64,000 nt of DNA from NCBI RefSeq assembly GCF_001650905.1, contig NZ_LXYG01000019.1, positions 186,001 to 250,000 of the forward strand. The letters run 5' to 3'. This DNA comes from Balneola sp. EhC07 (GTDB lineage: Bacteria > Bacteroidota > Rhodothermia > Balneolales > Balneolaceae). Position 1 is the first letter of the stretch, and every line of letters starts with the position of its first letter. The position numbers were made by a program, and so were the translations under genes. The notes under the pieces were generated by a model that saw only the letters and a list, made by a program, of their open reading frames with translations, searched no databases and was not told the origin of the DNA. This document shows positions 8,065 through 16,600 of this stretch, one piece after another.

Positions 8065-8520
8065 ATGCAAAGCAAAGCATCTTCCCCTGACGAATACATC
8101 GCTGAACTTCCTGAAGAACGGGTTTCAGCTATGAAAAAACTTCGTAAAACCATAAATGATAATCTTCCCAAAGGCTTTGAGGAGACCATGAGTTATGGAA
8201 TGATCGGCTATGTAGTTCCTCATTCCATTTATCCGGACGGTTATCATTGTTCTCCTGAATTGCCACTTCCATTTTTAAGTATTGCTTCGCAAAAGAACTT
8301 TGTCGGGCTATATCATATGGGTATTTATTCTGATGAAAAACTGTTGAATTGGTTTACTTCAGAATATCCTAATCATGTAAAAACGAAACTTGATATGGGA
8401 AAGAGCTGTATCCGTTTCAAAAAACCGGATCAAATTCCTTATGACTTAATTGCGGAATTGGTGCAAAAGATGTCGGTTCAGGATTGGATCGATAAATATG
8501 AATCTGCTGTAAAACGATAG
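8065..8520 (+). CDS. DUF1801 domain-containing protein (YdhG-like)
   Basis: 151-residue soluble protein. The pattern SSPDEYIAELPEERV near the start, ETMSYGMIGYVVP, the central FLSIASQKNFVGLYHMGIY and the C-terminal KSCIRFKKPDQIPYDLI are typical of the DUF1801/YdhG family, which has a frataxin-like fold and an unsettled function. It is followed after 3 bp by the AraC-type regulator gene, a pairing often seen for DUF1801 and suggesting cotranscription. Confidence 0.8.
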   Translation: MQSKASSPDEYIAELPEERVSAMKKLRKTINDNLPKGFEETMSYGMIGYVVPHSIYPDGYHCSPELPLPFLSIASQKNFVGLYHMGIYSDEKLLNWFTSEYPNHVKTKLDMGKSCIRFKKPDQIPYDLIAELVQKMSVQDWIDKYESAVKR

Positions 8521-8523
8521 TTT

Positions 8524-9337
8524 ATGATGTACGAAAGAGTTTCTCCTTCATCTACTTTAAAAGACCTTATAGAATGCTATTGGGTGATTGAAGATGAAAG
8601 CAAAGAGATCCATCAGCAAAAAATAATCCCTGATGGATTTCCGGAGATCATCTTTCATTATGGCGATAATTACCGAATCAATATCAGCGGAGAATGGGAA
8701 ACACAGTCAAAAGCTTTGTTAGCCGGACAGATCAAAAATCATTTTTATCTGGAAAACACCGGAACCACGGGGATGATCGGTATCAAGTTCAAGCCATATG
8801 CGTTGGCAGAATTGTTCTATCTAAACATGGATGAGTTTACTGATTCTGTAGTTGATTTGGATCTGATATTGAAAGAAGAGTTTGAGCCAATAAAAGGCTT
8901 AATGACAAAGAACTCAGATCATGAACTTAAAATCGTAGCTCTTAATACCTTTTTTCAAGAATTGATACCGGAATTAGCCCCTATTGAAAAAATTCGTTCT
9001 GCTATTGATTTGATCCTGGACTCCAATGCCTCTGTTCCTATAAGTGATATTTCAGCATCTGTTAATTTAAGTGAAAGACAATTAGAACGATTGTTTAAAA
9101 AGATATGCGGGATTATCGCCAAAATTCTATTGCAGGATCATCCGATTTAGCTACATTTTTGAATGTGTACAAAAAGACAATTCACAATGGAGTGAAATTG
9201 CACAACTGGCAGGATTTTATGATCAGTCCCATTTTATTAAAAACTTTCAGGAGTTTACCGGCGAAGATCCGTCTAATTATTTCTTTAATGAACTTAATAT
9301 GGCAAACTTTTTTCTTAACAAGGAAGGTGCTTTATGA
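8524..9337 (+). pseudogene. AraC-family regulator interrupted by a +1 frameshift
   Basis: The first frame encodes an N-terminal DUF6597-type domain (IECYWVIEDES near 17, IPDGFPEIIFHYGDNYRI near 42) and the first half of an AraC HTH (SVNLSERQLERLFKKICG). It then runs into unrelated residues and stops at 9150. Removing one G from the GGG at 9109-9111 moves the reading to the next frame, which continues as GLSPKFYCRIIRFSYIFECV...WSEIAQLAGFYDQSHFIKNF...TGEDPSNYFFNEL and stops at 9337. This is a textbook AraC second half. The intact protein would have about 270 residues. Either the gene is inactivated or the assembly has an indel in a G run; a programmed shift is unlikely because no slippery heptamer is evident. 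Confidence 0.82.
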
Positions 9338-9410
9338 TGTCGGTTTTATACAATACTCAGAAAAGAACCAGTGCTAACTTTCATAACTCATTAATCTTAA
9401 ATATCGAATT

Positions 9411-9881
9411 ATGAAAAAATTACTTTCTCTTGTTTTACTAATGATCTTCACAGGAATTGTACAACTAAATGCTCAAACTCCCGATCCTGCTCTTCCGGAA
9501 TTAGCCTGGTTAACAGGATATTGGACTTCTACCGAAGACGGTACAACTATCGAAGAACTTTGGACGAATGGCTCAGGATATATGATGCTTGGCGTTCACA
9601 GAGATGTGTATGCAAACGGACGTTCTTCTTTCGAGTATCTCAGAATTATGAGAACCAGAGAAGGAATTGTATATGTCGCCAGTCCGGGAGGCAGAGCAGG
9701 CACTACCTTTACAATGACCGAAAATAAAGATCAGAAAGTTGTCTTCGAAAATCTTGAACATGACTTTCCCCAAAGAATAATCTACTCCAGATCCGGAGAT
9801 ACACTTACCGCTCGCATTGAAGATGAAAGTGGTGAAAAATCTATGGAATGGGTCTGGACTAAAACTAAACCCAAGTTCTAA
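9411..9881 (+). CDS. Secreted DUF6265 family protein
   Basis: 156 residues with a clear signal peptide (positively charged start, hydrophobic core, cleavage after LNAQ near residue 21). The mature protein begins LPELAWLTGYWTSTEDGTTIEELW and contains FENLEHDFPQRIIYSRSGDTLTARIE, the hallmark of DUF6265, a lipocalin-like secreted family of unknown function. Its stop overlaps the start of the next gene (TAATG), indicating translational coupling. Confidence 0.78.
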   Translation: MKKLLSLVLLMIFTGIVQLNAQTPDPALPELAWLTGYWTSTEDGTTIEELWTNGSGYMMLGVHRDVYANGRSSFEYLRIMRTREGIVYVASPGGRAGTTFTMTENKDQKVVFENLEHDFPQRIIYSRSGDTLTARIEDESGEKSMEWVWTKTKPKF

Positions 9882-10249
9882 TGAGTACAGAATCAGTTAA
9901 CCCAAATAATCATTCTCTTTCGCTTGCAGTGAAAGATATTCATGCCTCAAAAGCGTTTTACGAAAAACTCGGATTTACTCCTGTTGAAGGAACAGGACCG
10001 ATCGAACATAATTGGATCATTATGGAAAATGGGCATTCTAAGATCGGTCTGTTTCAGGGAATGTTTGAGGAGAACATTATCACTTTTAATCCAACGGATG
10101 CACGATCGGAGTACAAGAAGCTTAAAGAAGATGATAACGTCAAATTCCTGATGGAATCGGAATCTTTACAGGAAGAAAAAGGACCGTGTCATTTTTGTAT
10201 TGAAGATCCGGATGGGAATCAGATCTTGTTTGATCAGCATAATGACTAA
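9881..10249 (+). CDS. VOC superfamily protein (glyoxalase/bleomycin-resistance fold)
   Basis: 122 residues in a single VOC domain made of two beta-alpha-beta-beta-beta units. It shows HSLSLAVKDIHASKAFYEKLGF at the start and CHFCIEDPDGNQILFDQH at the end, including the usual DPDGN turn and a terminal metal-ligand-like position. The substrate cannot be predicted. Its start overlaps the DUF6265 stop. Its TAA stop is followed immediately by the CCAACAT array. Confidence 0.82.
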   Translation: MSTESVNPNNHSLSLAVKDIHASKAFYEKLGFTPVEGTGPIEHNWIIMENGHSKIGLFQGMFEENIITFNPTDARSEYKKLKEDDNVKFLMESESLQEEKGPCHFCIEDPDGNQILFDQHND

Positions 10250-10288
10250 CCAACATCCAACATCCAACATCCAACATCCAACATCCAA
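10250..10288. repeat. Perfect heptamer tandem array (CCAACAT x5)
   Basis: Five exact copies of CCAACAT (10250-10284) plus CCAA start on the base after the TAA stop of the first VOC gene. It belongs to the same 7-base-period family as the other intergenic arrays but has not yet degenerated. Confidence 0.9.
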
Positions 10289-10313
10289 AAATGAATATTT
10301 AATTTAGATTAAT

Positions 10314-10742
10314 ATGAAAAAAAGAGTGACAGGCATTGGCGGGGTTTTCTTGAAAGCAGAAGATCCGAAAGCAACGAATGAATGGTACGATAAGCATCTG
10401 GGAATTAAATCCGGACAGTGGGGTGGAACGTTCATTTGGCGACACGCTGAAGACAAAGAGAAAATGGGCTATACAGCATGGAGTATTTTCAAGAATGACA
10501 CGACCTATACAAATCCTAGTAAGAAAGATGCTATGATCAACTATCGGGTGGAAGATCTGGAAGCTCTGCTCAAAGTTCTAAAAGAAGAAGGAGTGGAAAT
10601 AGTAGGAGAAATGCAGGTCGAAGAATATGGAAAGTTTGGCTGGATCATGGACCCAAATGGTTACAAAATTGAACTCTGGGAACCCTTCGATGGACCGTAT
10701 GAAGAAATGCTGAATGAGGAAGATGTAAATAAGATGAGCTAG
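10314..10742 (+). CDS. VOC superfamily protein
   Basis: 142 residues in one VOC domain. It begins RVTGIGGVFLKAEDPKATNEWYDKHLGI and ends GKFGWIMDPNGYKIELWEP, the standard beta-strand with DPNG turn and final Glu that serves as metal ligand in active glyoxalase-like enzymes. The substrate is unknown. It is unlikely to be a recent duplicate of the preceding VOC gene because the two differ strongly in sequence. A heptamer hairpin follows the stop. Confidence 0.82.
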   Translation: MKKRVTGIGGVFLKAEDPKATNEWYDKHLGIKSGQWGGTFIWRHAEDKEKMGYTAWSIFKNDTTYTNPSKKDAMINYRVEDLEALLKVLKEEGVEIVGEMQVEEYGKFGWIMDPNGYKIELWEPFDGPYEEMLNEEDVNKMS

Positions 10743-10778
10743 ATTTAGCTAATAGCTGTCAGCTAACAGCTATTAGCT
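10742..10778. terminator. Heptamer array forming a perfect hairpin between convergent genes
   Basis: Units CTAATAG, CTGTCAG, CTAACAG, CTATTAG. The stretch 10747-10759 (AGCTAATAGCTGT) is the exact reverse complement of 10766-10778, giving a 13-bp stem with a 6-base loop between the convergent VOC and M14 genes. There is no clean T run, so termination activity is a guess. Confidence 0.55.
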
Positions 10779-10783
10779 TCTTC

Positions 10784-12394
10784 TCAAAAATATTTAAACA
10801 CCGGATAGATCACATTCTTTTCATTTACTCCATTCTTCTCGAAATACTCATCAAAGAAGTTCCACGTAACTAAACCATCATCTGATTGAGGCTCCAACAT
10901 ATAAAAGATCAGATTGGTGAGCGGCTGAGCCATATCCACTAAAAAATCTCCTTCGTTTGCCATCTTGGTAGATTCTTTAAATTCGCCTTCAACTCTAGCC
11001 ATATTGTGACCTTCAAATTGTCGCTGCGACTTTTCGAATTTTGTGATCTCAAAAACTTCCCCTTCGTATTCTTTTCGATTTTTGAGCTCTGAGACAATCA
11101 CTCCCTGCTTTTTTAAATGATCTGCAATGGCTTTCATTTCTTTTGGGATGATATACCCTCTTGGTATCGTACTTTCAACTGTTGCTTCAAATTTGCTGTA
11201 ATTCTGCACATCAGGAACTTCAATGATCTCCCCTGATCTGATGTAGCTTGTATCTCCTTCTGCTGTTACATAAGGAATGTAGTTGTAAGTTCGGAGCGTA
11301 AAAGTATCCTCAAGAGGAATCATACGAAATCGTACTCCCTTCTTTTTCTTTCCCGAATTATCCAATACATTTTGAATAGCTGACTGAGTTGCATTGTCAT
11401 TGATCTGAGCAATTCGCTTTCCATTCTCATTGGTATACTCCAGAATTTCCGTCACGAAAGCTTTGGTTGAGTTCATTCTTTCGTACAATCTCTCGTGAGC
11501 AAATGCTTCACTTAAAATCCCGATCTTATTTCTCAACCCCATTTGATTCACCAAATATCTTGGATGATGATTGTATGTGTACAAAGCTTTAGGTGGCCAT
11601 CCTTGTCGTAAGCTGTAACCACCATAAGGACCTAAATACACGTCGTACTCTTCTTTAACCTTTTGTGTAACCTCAGGCAGTAATTCATTCCAGGTAAGAT
11701 CATAAGGAGCTTTTTCTCCCGCAGAGTGATAACTCGGAGCCCAGGTCAACGAATAGCCATGCCATGTTCCGTTTGTAGTATGCAGATCTACAAATATTTC
11801 AGGATCCCATTTTACAATCACATTTTGGATCATCGCGTTGGTTTCGAGTGCTTCCATTTTCATTCCATCTCTGTTCAGATCCCAACCCTGACTGTTTGCA
11901 CGAATTCCTGTTTTCTGTGGACTACCTTCCTGTGACCTTCTTACTTGCACATCCATTTTATCGTTGGAATCTGTGTTGTAGATCGGGGCAAAAACAATGA
12001 TCTGATTCTCCAGCAGGTACTTTTTATCGCCAAGAAGAATTTCCCTCATCAGGATCTGAAGAATTTCTTTTCCTTCTACTTCTCCGGAATGAATATTTCC
12101 CTGAATATACATCACCGGCTTTCCGGATTGCTCTGCTTCTTCCGGAGTAGAAACTTTTGGATCTGCCATCACAACTACAGGAATATCCTTTCCTTCTAAA
12201 CTCTTCCCCATATATTCCAGATGCATCAGATCTGTTTTAGGTTGAAGTGCTTTGATGAATTTCATTACATCTGCATAGGTAGACGTTTCCTGATAATTGG
12301 TTTTCTCAGGAGTGGTTATCAATTCAGCCGGCCATTGAGCATACACAGAAGTTGATAAAATCGATAAGAAAGTGACCAGTAAAAGCTTTTTCAT
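10784..12394 (-). CDS. Secreted M14 family zinc carboxypeptidase
   Basis: About 536 residues. I placed the start at the ATG at 12394 because it gives a standard signal peptide (MKKLLLVTFLSILSTSVYAQ), whereas the longer frame adds 17 residues in front. The catalytic domain shows the M14 zinc motif NIHSGEVEGKE (HxxE) near residue 105, the third ligand His in VDLHTTNGTWHGY near 205, and the SEAFAHERLY region near 300. The C-terminal 200 residues form an extra beta-rich domain. It should hydrolyse C-terminal residues of peptides in the periplasm or outside the cell. It is convergent with the VOC genes. Confidence 0.85.
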   Translation of the reverse strand: MKKLLLVTFLSILSTSVYAQWPAELITTPEKTNYQETSTYADVMKFIKALQPKTDLMHLEYMGKSLEGKDIPVVVMADPKVSTPEEAEQSGKPVMYIQGNIHSGEVEGKEILQILMREILLGDKKYLLENQIIVFAPIYNTDSNDKMDVQVRRSQEGSPQKTGIRANSQGWDLNRDGMKMEALETNAMIQNVIVKWDPEIFVDLHTTNGTWHGYSLTWAPSYHSAGEKAPYDLTWNELLPEVTQKVKEEYDVYLGPYGGYSLRQGWPPKALYTYNHHPRYLVNQMGLRNKIGILSEAFAHERLYERMNSTKAFVTEILEYTNENGKRIAQINDNATQSAIQNVLDNSGKKKKGVRFRMIPLEDTFTLRTYNYIPYVTAEGDTSYIRSGEIIEVPDVQNYSKFEATVESTIPRGYIIPKEMKAIADHLKKQGVIVSELKNRKEYEGEVFEITKFEKSQRQFEGHNMARVEGEFKESTKMANEGDFLVDMAQPLTNLIFYMLEPQSDDGLVTWNFFDEYFEKNGVNEKNVIYPVFKYF

Positions 12395-12512
12395 AACAAG
12401 TATTTTTTGTGCAGTTGATGATACCAAATTGAATTGAATTCTCATTAGAGCATTTCGAATTTTTACTTATAACTTTGCTTTTCCTAACCTCCCCAATTCC
12501 TACTCATATTTT

Positions 12513-12622
12513 ACTACCCAGATAGCTCGCCCCTCCTTTCAAAAGGAGGGGAATTTCTAAACATATTCAAATTCTTGATCAACGAGTCCTTCCCCTTATT
12601 CAAGGGGAAGACAGATGGGGTC
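12513..12622. repeat. Paired-hairpin REP-like element
   Basis: It has the same plan as 7016-7126. The left hairpin is CCCCTCCTTT/AAAGGAGGGG (12530-12551), the core of about 38 bases is AT-rich, and the right hairpin is TTCCCCTT/AAGGGGAA (12590-12609) followed by GACAGATGGGGTC. The left tail ACCCAGATAGCTC is a decayed complement of the right tail. It lies in the 358-bp gap 12395-12752. Farther right, 12645-12680 resembles a decayed GCTTCGTC...CTCGCA intergenic repeat, and I see no gene in the gap. Confidence 0.7.
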
Positions 12623-12752
12623 AAAATATTTCGATCTTAACAGGAGACTGCTTCGTCACATACGTTCCTCGCAGATGGATATACATCACAAATGAAACCA
12701 ATACGAAAACTATCCGTGTTATTACAGTCACTGTTAGTTAAATGGGGAGATC

Positions 12753-13040
12753 ATGAAAAACTCAAAAGCCTTCTTTTTCACCGGATCAGTTCTGCTGTTC
12801 TTTTGGATCATCGGGGGATTTAGTCCTTACATAGGTTGGGAAGCCAGACTTTTTAAAATACTTTTAACAGCCATTCTTGGTTTTGTCGCCTGGAAACTCA
12901 AAAACTCTGAAAATCCTAAGTACAAAAAAAGTGCGTTGATCATTGTTTTGCTACTGGCAACTGCTACCGCATATGCTGAGCCGTATGTAAGTCATGCCGT
13001 ATTTGGTCATCACCATCATCATTTCTTTTGCGGGAAGTAA
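12753..13040 (+). CDS. Small membrane protein with a His-rich C-terminus
   Basis: 95 residues with three hydrophobic stretches (about 8-25, 33-47 and 60-73) and a C-terminal tail carrying five consecutive His residues followed by FFCGK. A good Shine-Dalgarno-like GGGGAG stands 7 bases before the ATG. The His/Cys tail suggests metal binding, but no family is recognised and the role is unknown. Confidence 0.6.
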   Translation: MKNSKAFFFTGSVLLFFWIIGGFSPYIGWEARLFKILLTAILGFVAWKLKNSENPKYKKSALIIVLLLATATAYAEPYVSHAVFGHHHHHFFCGK

Positions 13041-13041
13041 A

Positions 13042-13070
13042 TTTATCCATATTTGCTAAATATGGATAAA
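13042..13070. promoter_or_regulatory. Perfect 13-bp palindrome upstream of parDE
   Basis: TTTATCCATATTT (13042-13054), then GCT, then the exact reverse complement (13058-13070), ending 28 bp before the antitoxin start. The position and symmetry fit an operator bound by the ParD ribbon-helix-helix dimer for autorepression. Confidence 0.65.
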
Positions 13071-13098
13071 TAAAATACATTTATAGAAAAATGATTTT

Positions 13099-13335
13099 AT
13101 GAATGTCAGTTTTACAAACAAACAAGAGAAATATATTGCCGATCAGATAGATTCAGGTGATTTTCAAAATGCCAGTGAAGTAGTTCGAGACGCTTTAAGA
13201 TTGCATCAATTCTATCGGCATAAAATTTTGGACGATCTTAAATCAGCAATTGAGCAAGGCTGGGAAGGTCCGGCGAGTACCAGAACAGTTCAGGATATTC
13301 TACAATCTAAAAAACTTCAGAAAGCTACTGAGTGA
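13099..13335 (+). CDS. parD: ParD-type antitoxin (ribbon-helix-helix)
   Basis: 78 residues. The N-terminus MNVSFTNKQEKYIADQIDSGDFQNASEVVRDALRL is the typical ParD/CopG-like strand-helix-helix DNA-binding domain. The C-terminal part with IEQGWEGPASTRTVQDI is the toxin-wrapping tail. It should neutralise the ParE toxin and repress its own promoter, probably through the palindrome at 13042-13070. Its TGA overlaps the GTG start of the toxin gene. Confidence 0.87.
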   Translation: MNVSFTNKQEKYIADQIDSGDFQNASEVVRDALRLHQFYRHKILDDLKSAIEQGWEGPASTRTVQDILQSKKLQKATE

Positions 13336-13634
13336 ATTCTAAGATCAAATCTTACGAGCTTTCTTTAGCAGCAGATTCTGATATTGAAAAAATATTCGAT
13401 TATACAGAACAAGAATTCGGCTTTGATCAAGCTCTAAAGTACATCTCGGAACTTGATAATATTTTTACCGATTTAGTTAACTCCCCAGAGCTAGGGAGAA
13501 AACGTGATGAAATTAAATTCGGATTGAGAAGTATTGTTCAGGAATCACATGTCATATTTTATCGTGTATTGGAAGATAGAATCAGGATAGTTCGTATTCT
13601 TCATGTAAGCAGAGATATAAAAAACTTTTTGTAG
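13332..13634 (+). CDS. parE: ParE/RelE-superfamily toxin
   Basis: 100 residues starting at GTG (13332), overlapping the antitoxin stop by 4 bases. The family pattern is clear: YELSLAADSDIEKIFDYTEQEFG at the start, LDNIFTDLVNSPELGRKRDEIKFGLRSI in the middle, and HVIFYRVLEDRIRIVRILHVSRD at the end. ParE members inhibit DNA gyrase and RelE members cleave mRNA. The sequence and the ParD partner favour ParE, but the target is inferred. Confidence 0.87.
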   Translation: MNSKIKSYELSLAADSDIEKIFDYTEQEFGFDQALKYISELDNIFTDLVNSPELGRKRDEIKFGLRSIVQESHVIFYRVLEDRIRIVRILHVSRDIKNFL

Positions 13635-13669
13635 CTAATGCCTTATTCCACTTTTGTCCTAAAGAAAAT

Positions 13670-13690
13670 AGGAGCCTGTAACAGGCTCCT
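13670..13690 (-). terminator. Hairpin terminator after the amidohydrolase gene
   Basis: AGGAGCCTGT, one base, ACAGGCTCCT. On the minus strand the stem is followed by ATTTTCTTT. It lies between convergent parE and the amidohydrolase gene. Confidence 0.75.
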
Positions 13691-13698
13691 TAATTCTT

Positions 13699-16600
13699 CT
13701 ATTTATTTCTATCCCAATAGTCCATGGGAATAGAATCTGATTTTAAAGCATCTTCATCAACCCAATAATATGGGCCATACTTTTTCTTTTCAGGCCATAC
13801 TTCGTTAAGAGTCGCTGCTTCATATAGTTTTCCATCTTTCATCACATACATCATATCAAGTGTGTTCTCGATATCATCTAAAGGATTGGAATTGATCACC
13901 AACAGATCAGCAATTTTCCCTTCTTCCAATGACCCTAGGTCATCCTGCATACCTAAGAAATAGGCTCCGTGAAAAGTCGCGACCCGAATGGCTTGGAGAT
14001 TACTCATCCCTGCCGCGGTCATCCAAAGTTCCCAATGACTTGAAATACCATGTATTTGACCGTGAGATCCAATAGCTCCATAACCACCTGCTTCAATTAC
14101 ATCTTTCAATGATTCTGCAATTAACGGGAATCCATAATCAGATTCAGGGCGTAACATGCGTCTTCTTGTGTGCGGAAGTAATTGTCTCCAGGGAAGAAAA
14201 CGCTGCATCTTCTCATTCTTCCAAACATCCTCTCTCTGATAATAGTATTCCTCATTCCAAGGCCCCATTCCACCTACCATAAATGTTGGTGAATACACCA
14301 TTTTCGCCTTCCCGAAAAACATAGATGCATCTTTATAAATAATACCGTAGCTCATTGGGTGTTCAAATGCAGTGTGTCCGTCCAGTGTAAGGCCTAGATT
14401 ATACATAAGATCACTTCCTTCTGTAGTAACCATTAAACCTTCTCTTCGGGCTATATCAGTAACCCATTGCCGCTGGTCTCGACGTGGTTGCAGATACTGC
14501 TTTAAAGAAACCGCCCCAAAGGATTTCAATCTTTCGATATTTTCCTCCGCTACTTCATAACTGGATAATTCATTTTGATTCGTTCCGTCACCTCGATATA
14601 AGGGATCTCCTGTGCTGAAAGTTCTGGGACCTAAAATTTCTCCTGCATCGATTAATTCTGCGGTTGGAAACACATTATGAGACCACATGGAATTGTCTAA
14701 ATTAGTGGTTACTCCAAACGCCAGATAAATAGCTGTTTCAAAGTTTTTCTTTGGCATAATCCCACGATACTCACGATAATGATGCGCGTGCATATCAATA
14801 AGACCGGGCATAATGGTTTTTCCGGAGGCATCTATAACTTCATCCACTCCTGAAGTATCGCAATCTCCTACACAGGTTATTCTACCATCTACAGCAACTA
14901 TACTTCCTGATTCAATCACATCATCATTTTCATTTACAGTGATGATCCTTGCATTTGTTATAGCGATCGAGCCTGAAGCTTTATCTTTTTTCACTATTAG
15001 ATTGATCGAAATGCTATCTGTTTTTTCTGAAACCAGATCATACTTATACATCCTATCAGCACTTCCAAAAGTCACTTCATTTTCGCTGAGCCAGGTTGGG
15101 AAAAATCCCCCGGTTTTCGATAATTGCTTCACCGGAAATTTTCCATTCTTTTTGTTGATGTTGATACTTTCATTATTAGTTCTCAAGTACGGTAGTGGCA
15201 TTAAGTAAACATTCATTCCCTCTGTGATTGCTACGTGATTGCCGTCAGGAGAAAGCATAATTTCATCTCCATCTTCAATAGACACATGAACTATTTCATC
15301 TGACCCATCTTTTCGGACAGATTTAAGAGCATAATCTCCATCTTCCGGCTCCTGAAAAAAGATCCTGTTTTCGGGACCGTAAAATGGTCGGGCCAGCTGA
15401 GAACGTGATCCGCCACCTGTTTCAATTCTGATAATTTGCCTCGCATCACTTCCTTTCGAATTTACTTCAACTATATCATACCACGAATTCCATGCCCAGG
15501 TTCTTCCCCGGTTTGTAGTACCTGATCCTTTTATTGCTACTACTTTTGAACCATCTTCGCTCCAGTTCGGATGAAGGTATTCGCCGGGCTCTTTAGTTAG
15601 TTTTGTTAATCTTGAATTCCTGACTTCAGCTTTCCATAATTCACCTCCATCAGTATCATGCCAACTTGAAAACGCGATAAATTTACTATCCGGCGACCAA
15701 CTTGGTGCAAATTCAAAAGGCTCAAAGTCTTTGGTTAAACGTTTTGGAGTACCATTCGGAACTTCCATCACCCAAATTCTGCCTATAGCCTGAAATGTCG
15801 CCTTTTTACCATCAGGCGAAAGTGCGTACCATCTTAAAAATCTTGCTTTGAACTCATCGAAAGGAACTTCAAACTTATGATAAGCTTGTTCTGAGATAGT
15901 ACGATGGATATCTGCTTCAAACGATATTGTTTCTACCTGTCCTGACTCAACATTAAGCTTTCTGATCTTTCCACCCTGAGAGATAAAGATATGTTTGCTG
16001 TCGCTCGTCCAGCTATAACCCGGAAGAACACGAAGAACTTTAATGGTTTCCGTCATATCTATGTCGATAGGATCCATTATAATTCGCTCCGATCCGGTAT
16101 GAAGATCCCGCAACCAAAGTGCTGTTCTTGGACCAAATTCATGTCCTCTGTAATTAATGGTACCACTTGGTATTTGACGAGCAAAAGCTAAATATCTGCC
16201 ATCCGGTGAAACTTCTCCGGCATAACCACCACCACTAGAGCTTCTGATCTGTTGTCCGGCGACACCATTTGTGATTTCGATCACATCTCCGGTTTTAAGA
16301 TCTTTTCTGCGAAGTTGATTATATCCTTTCAAAGCGTCGTTCAAACCAACCCCTTGTCGTGGACCAACTGTTTCATAGTAATACAGATAAGAATCCACAT
16401 CAGATACGGAAGGCCAACTTCCATTTGCTACTTCAATTCCCTGACCGCCATCTTTATGATACATCCATATTCCGCTTCCACCGCCTGAAAGACTTTGTCT
16501 TCTCACTAAGATATATTCACCGTCATTTGTCCACTCGGGTGTTACTGCCCGAACCATTCCCTCTTTAAAAACCTGTTTAGGATTAGATCCGTCCGCATCC

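Noticed and set aside
9105-9377. Separate 90-residue open frame starting MRDYRQN
   Set aside because: It is not in the frame that continues the AraC protein, which ends at 9337, and has no family resemblance of its own.
12394-12445. N-terminal extension of the M14 peptidase
   Set aside because: The ATG at 12394 gives a standard signal peptide; the 17 extra residues would bury it.
13670-13690. Hairpin after parE as an operator or attachment site
   Set aside because: Its stem with A/T-rich flanks between convergent genes fits a terminator better.
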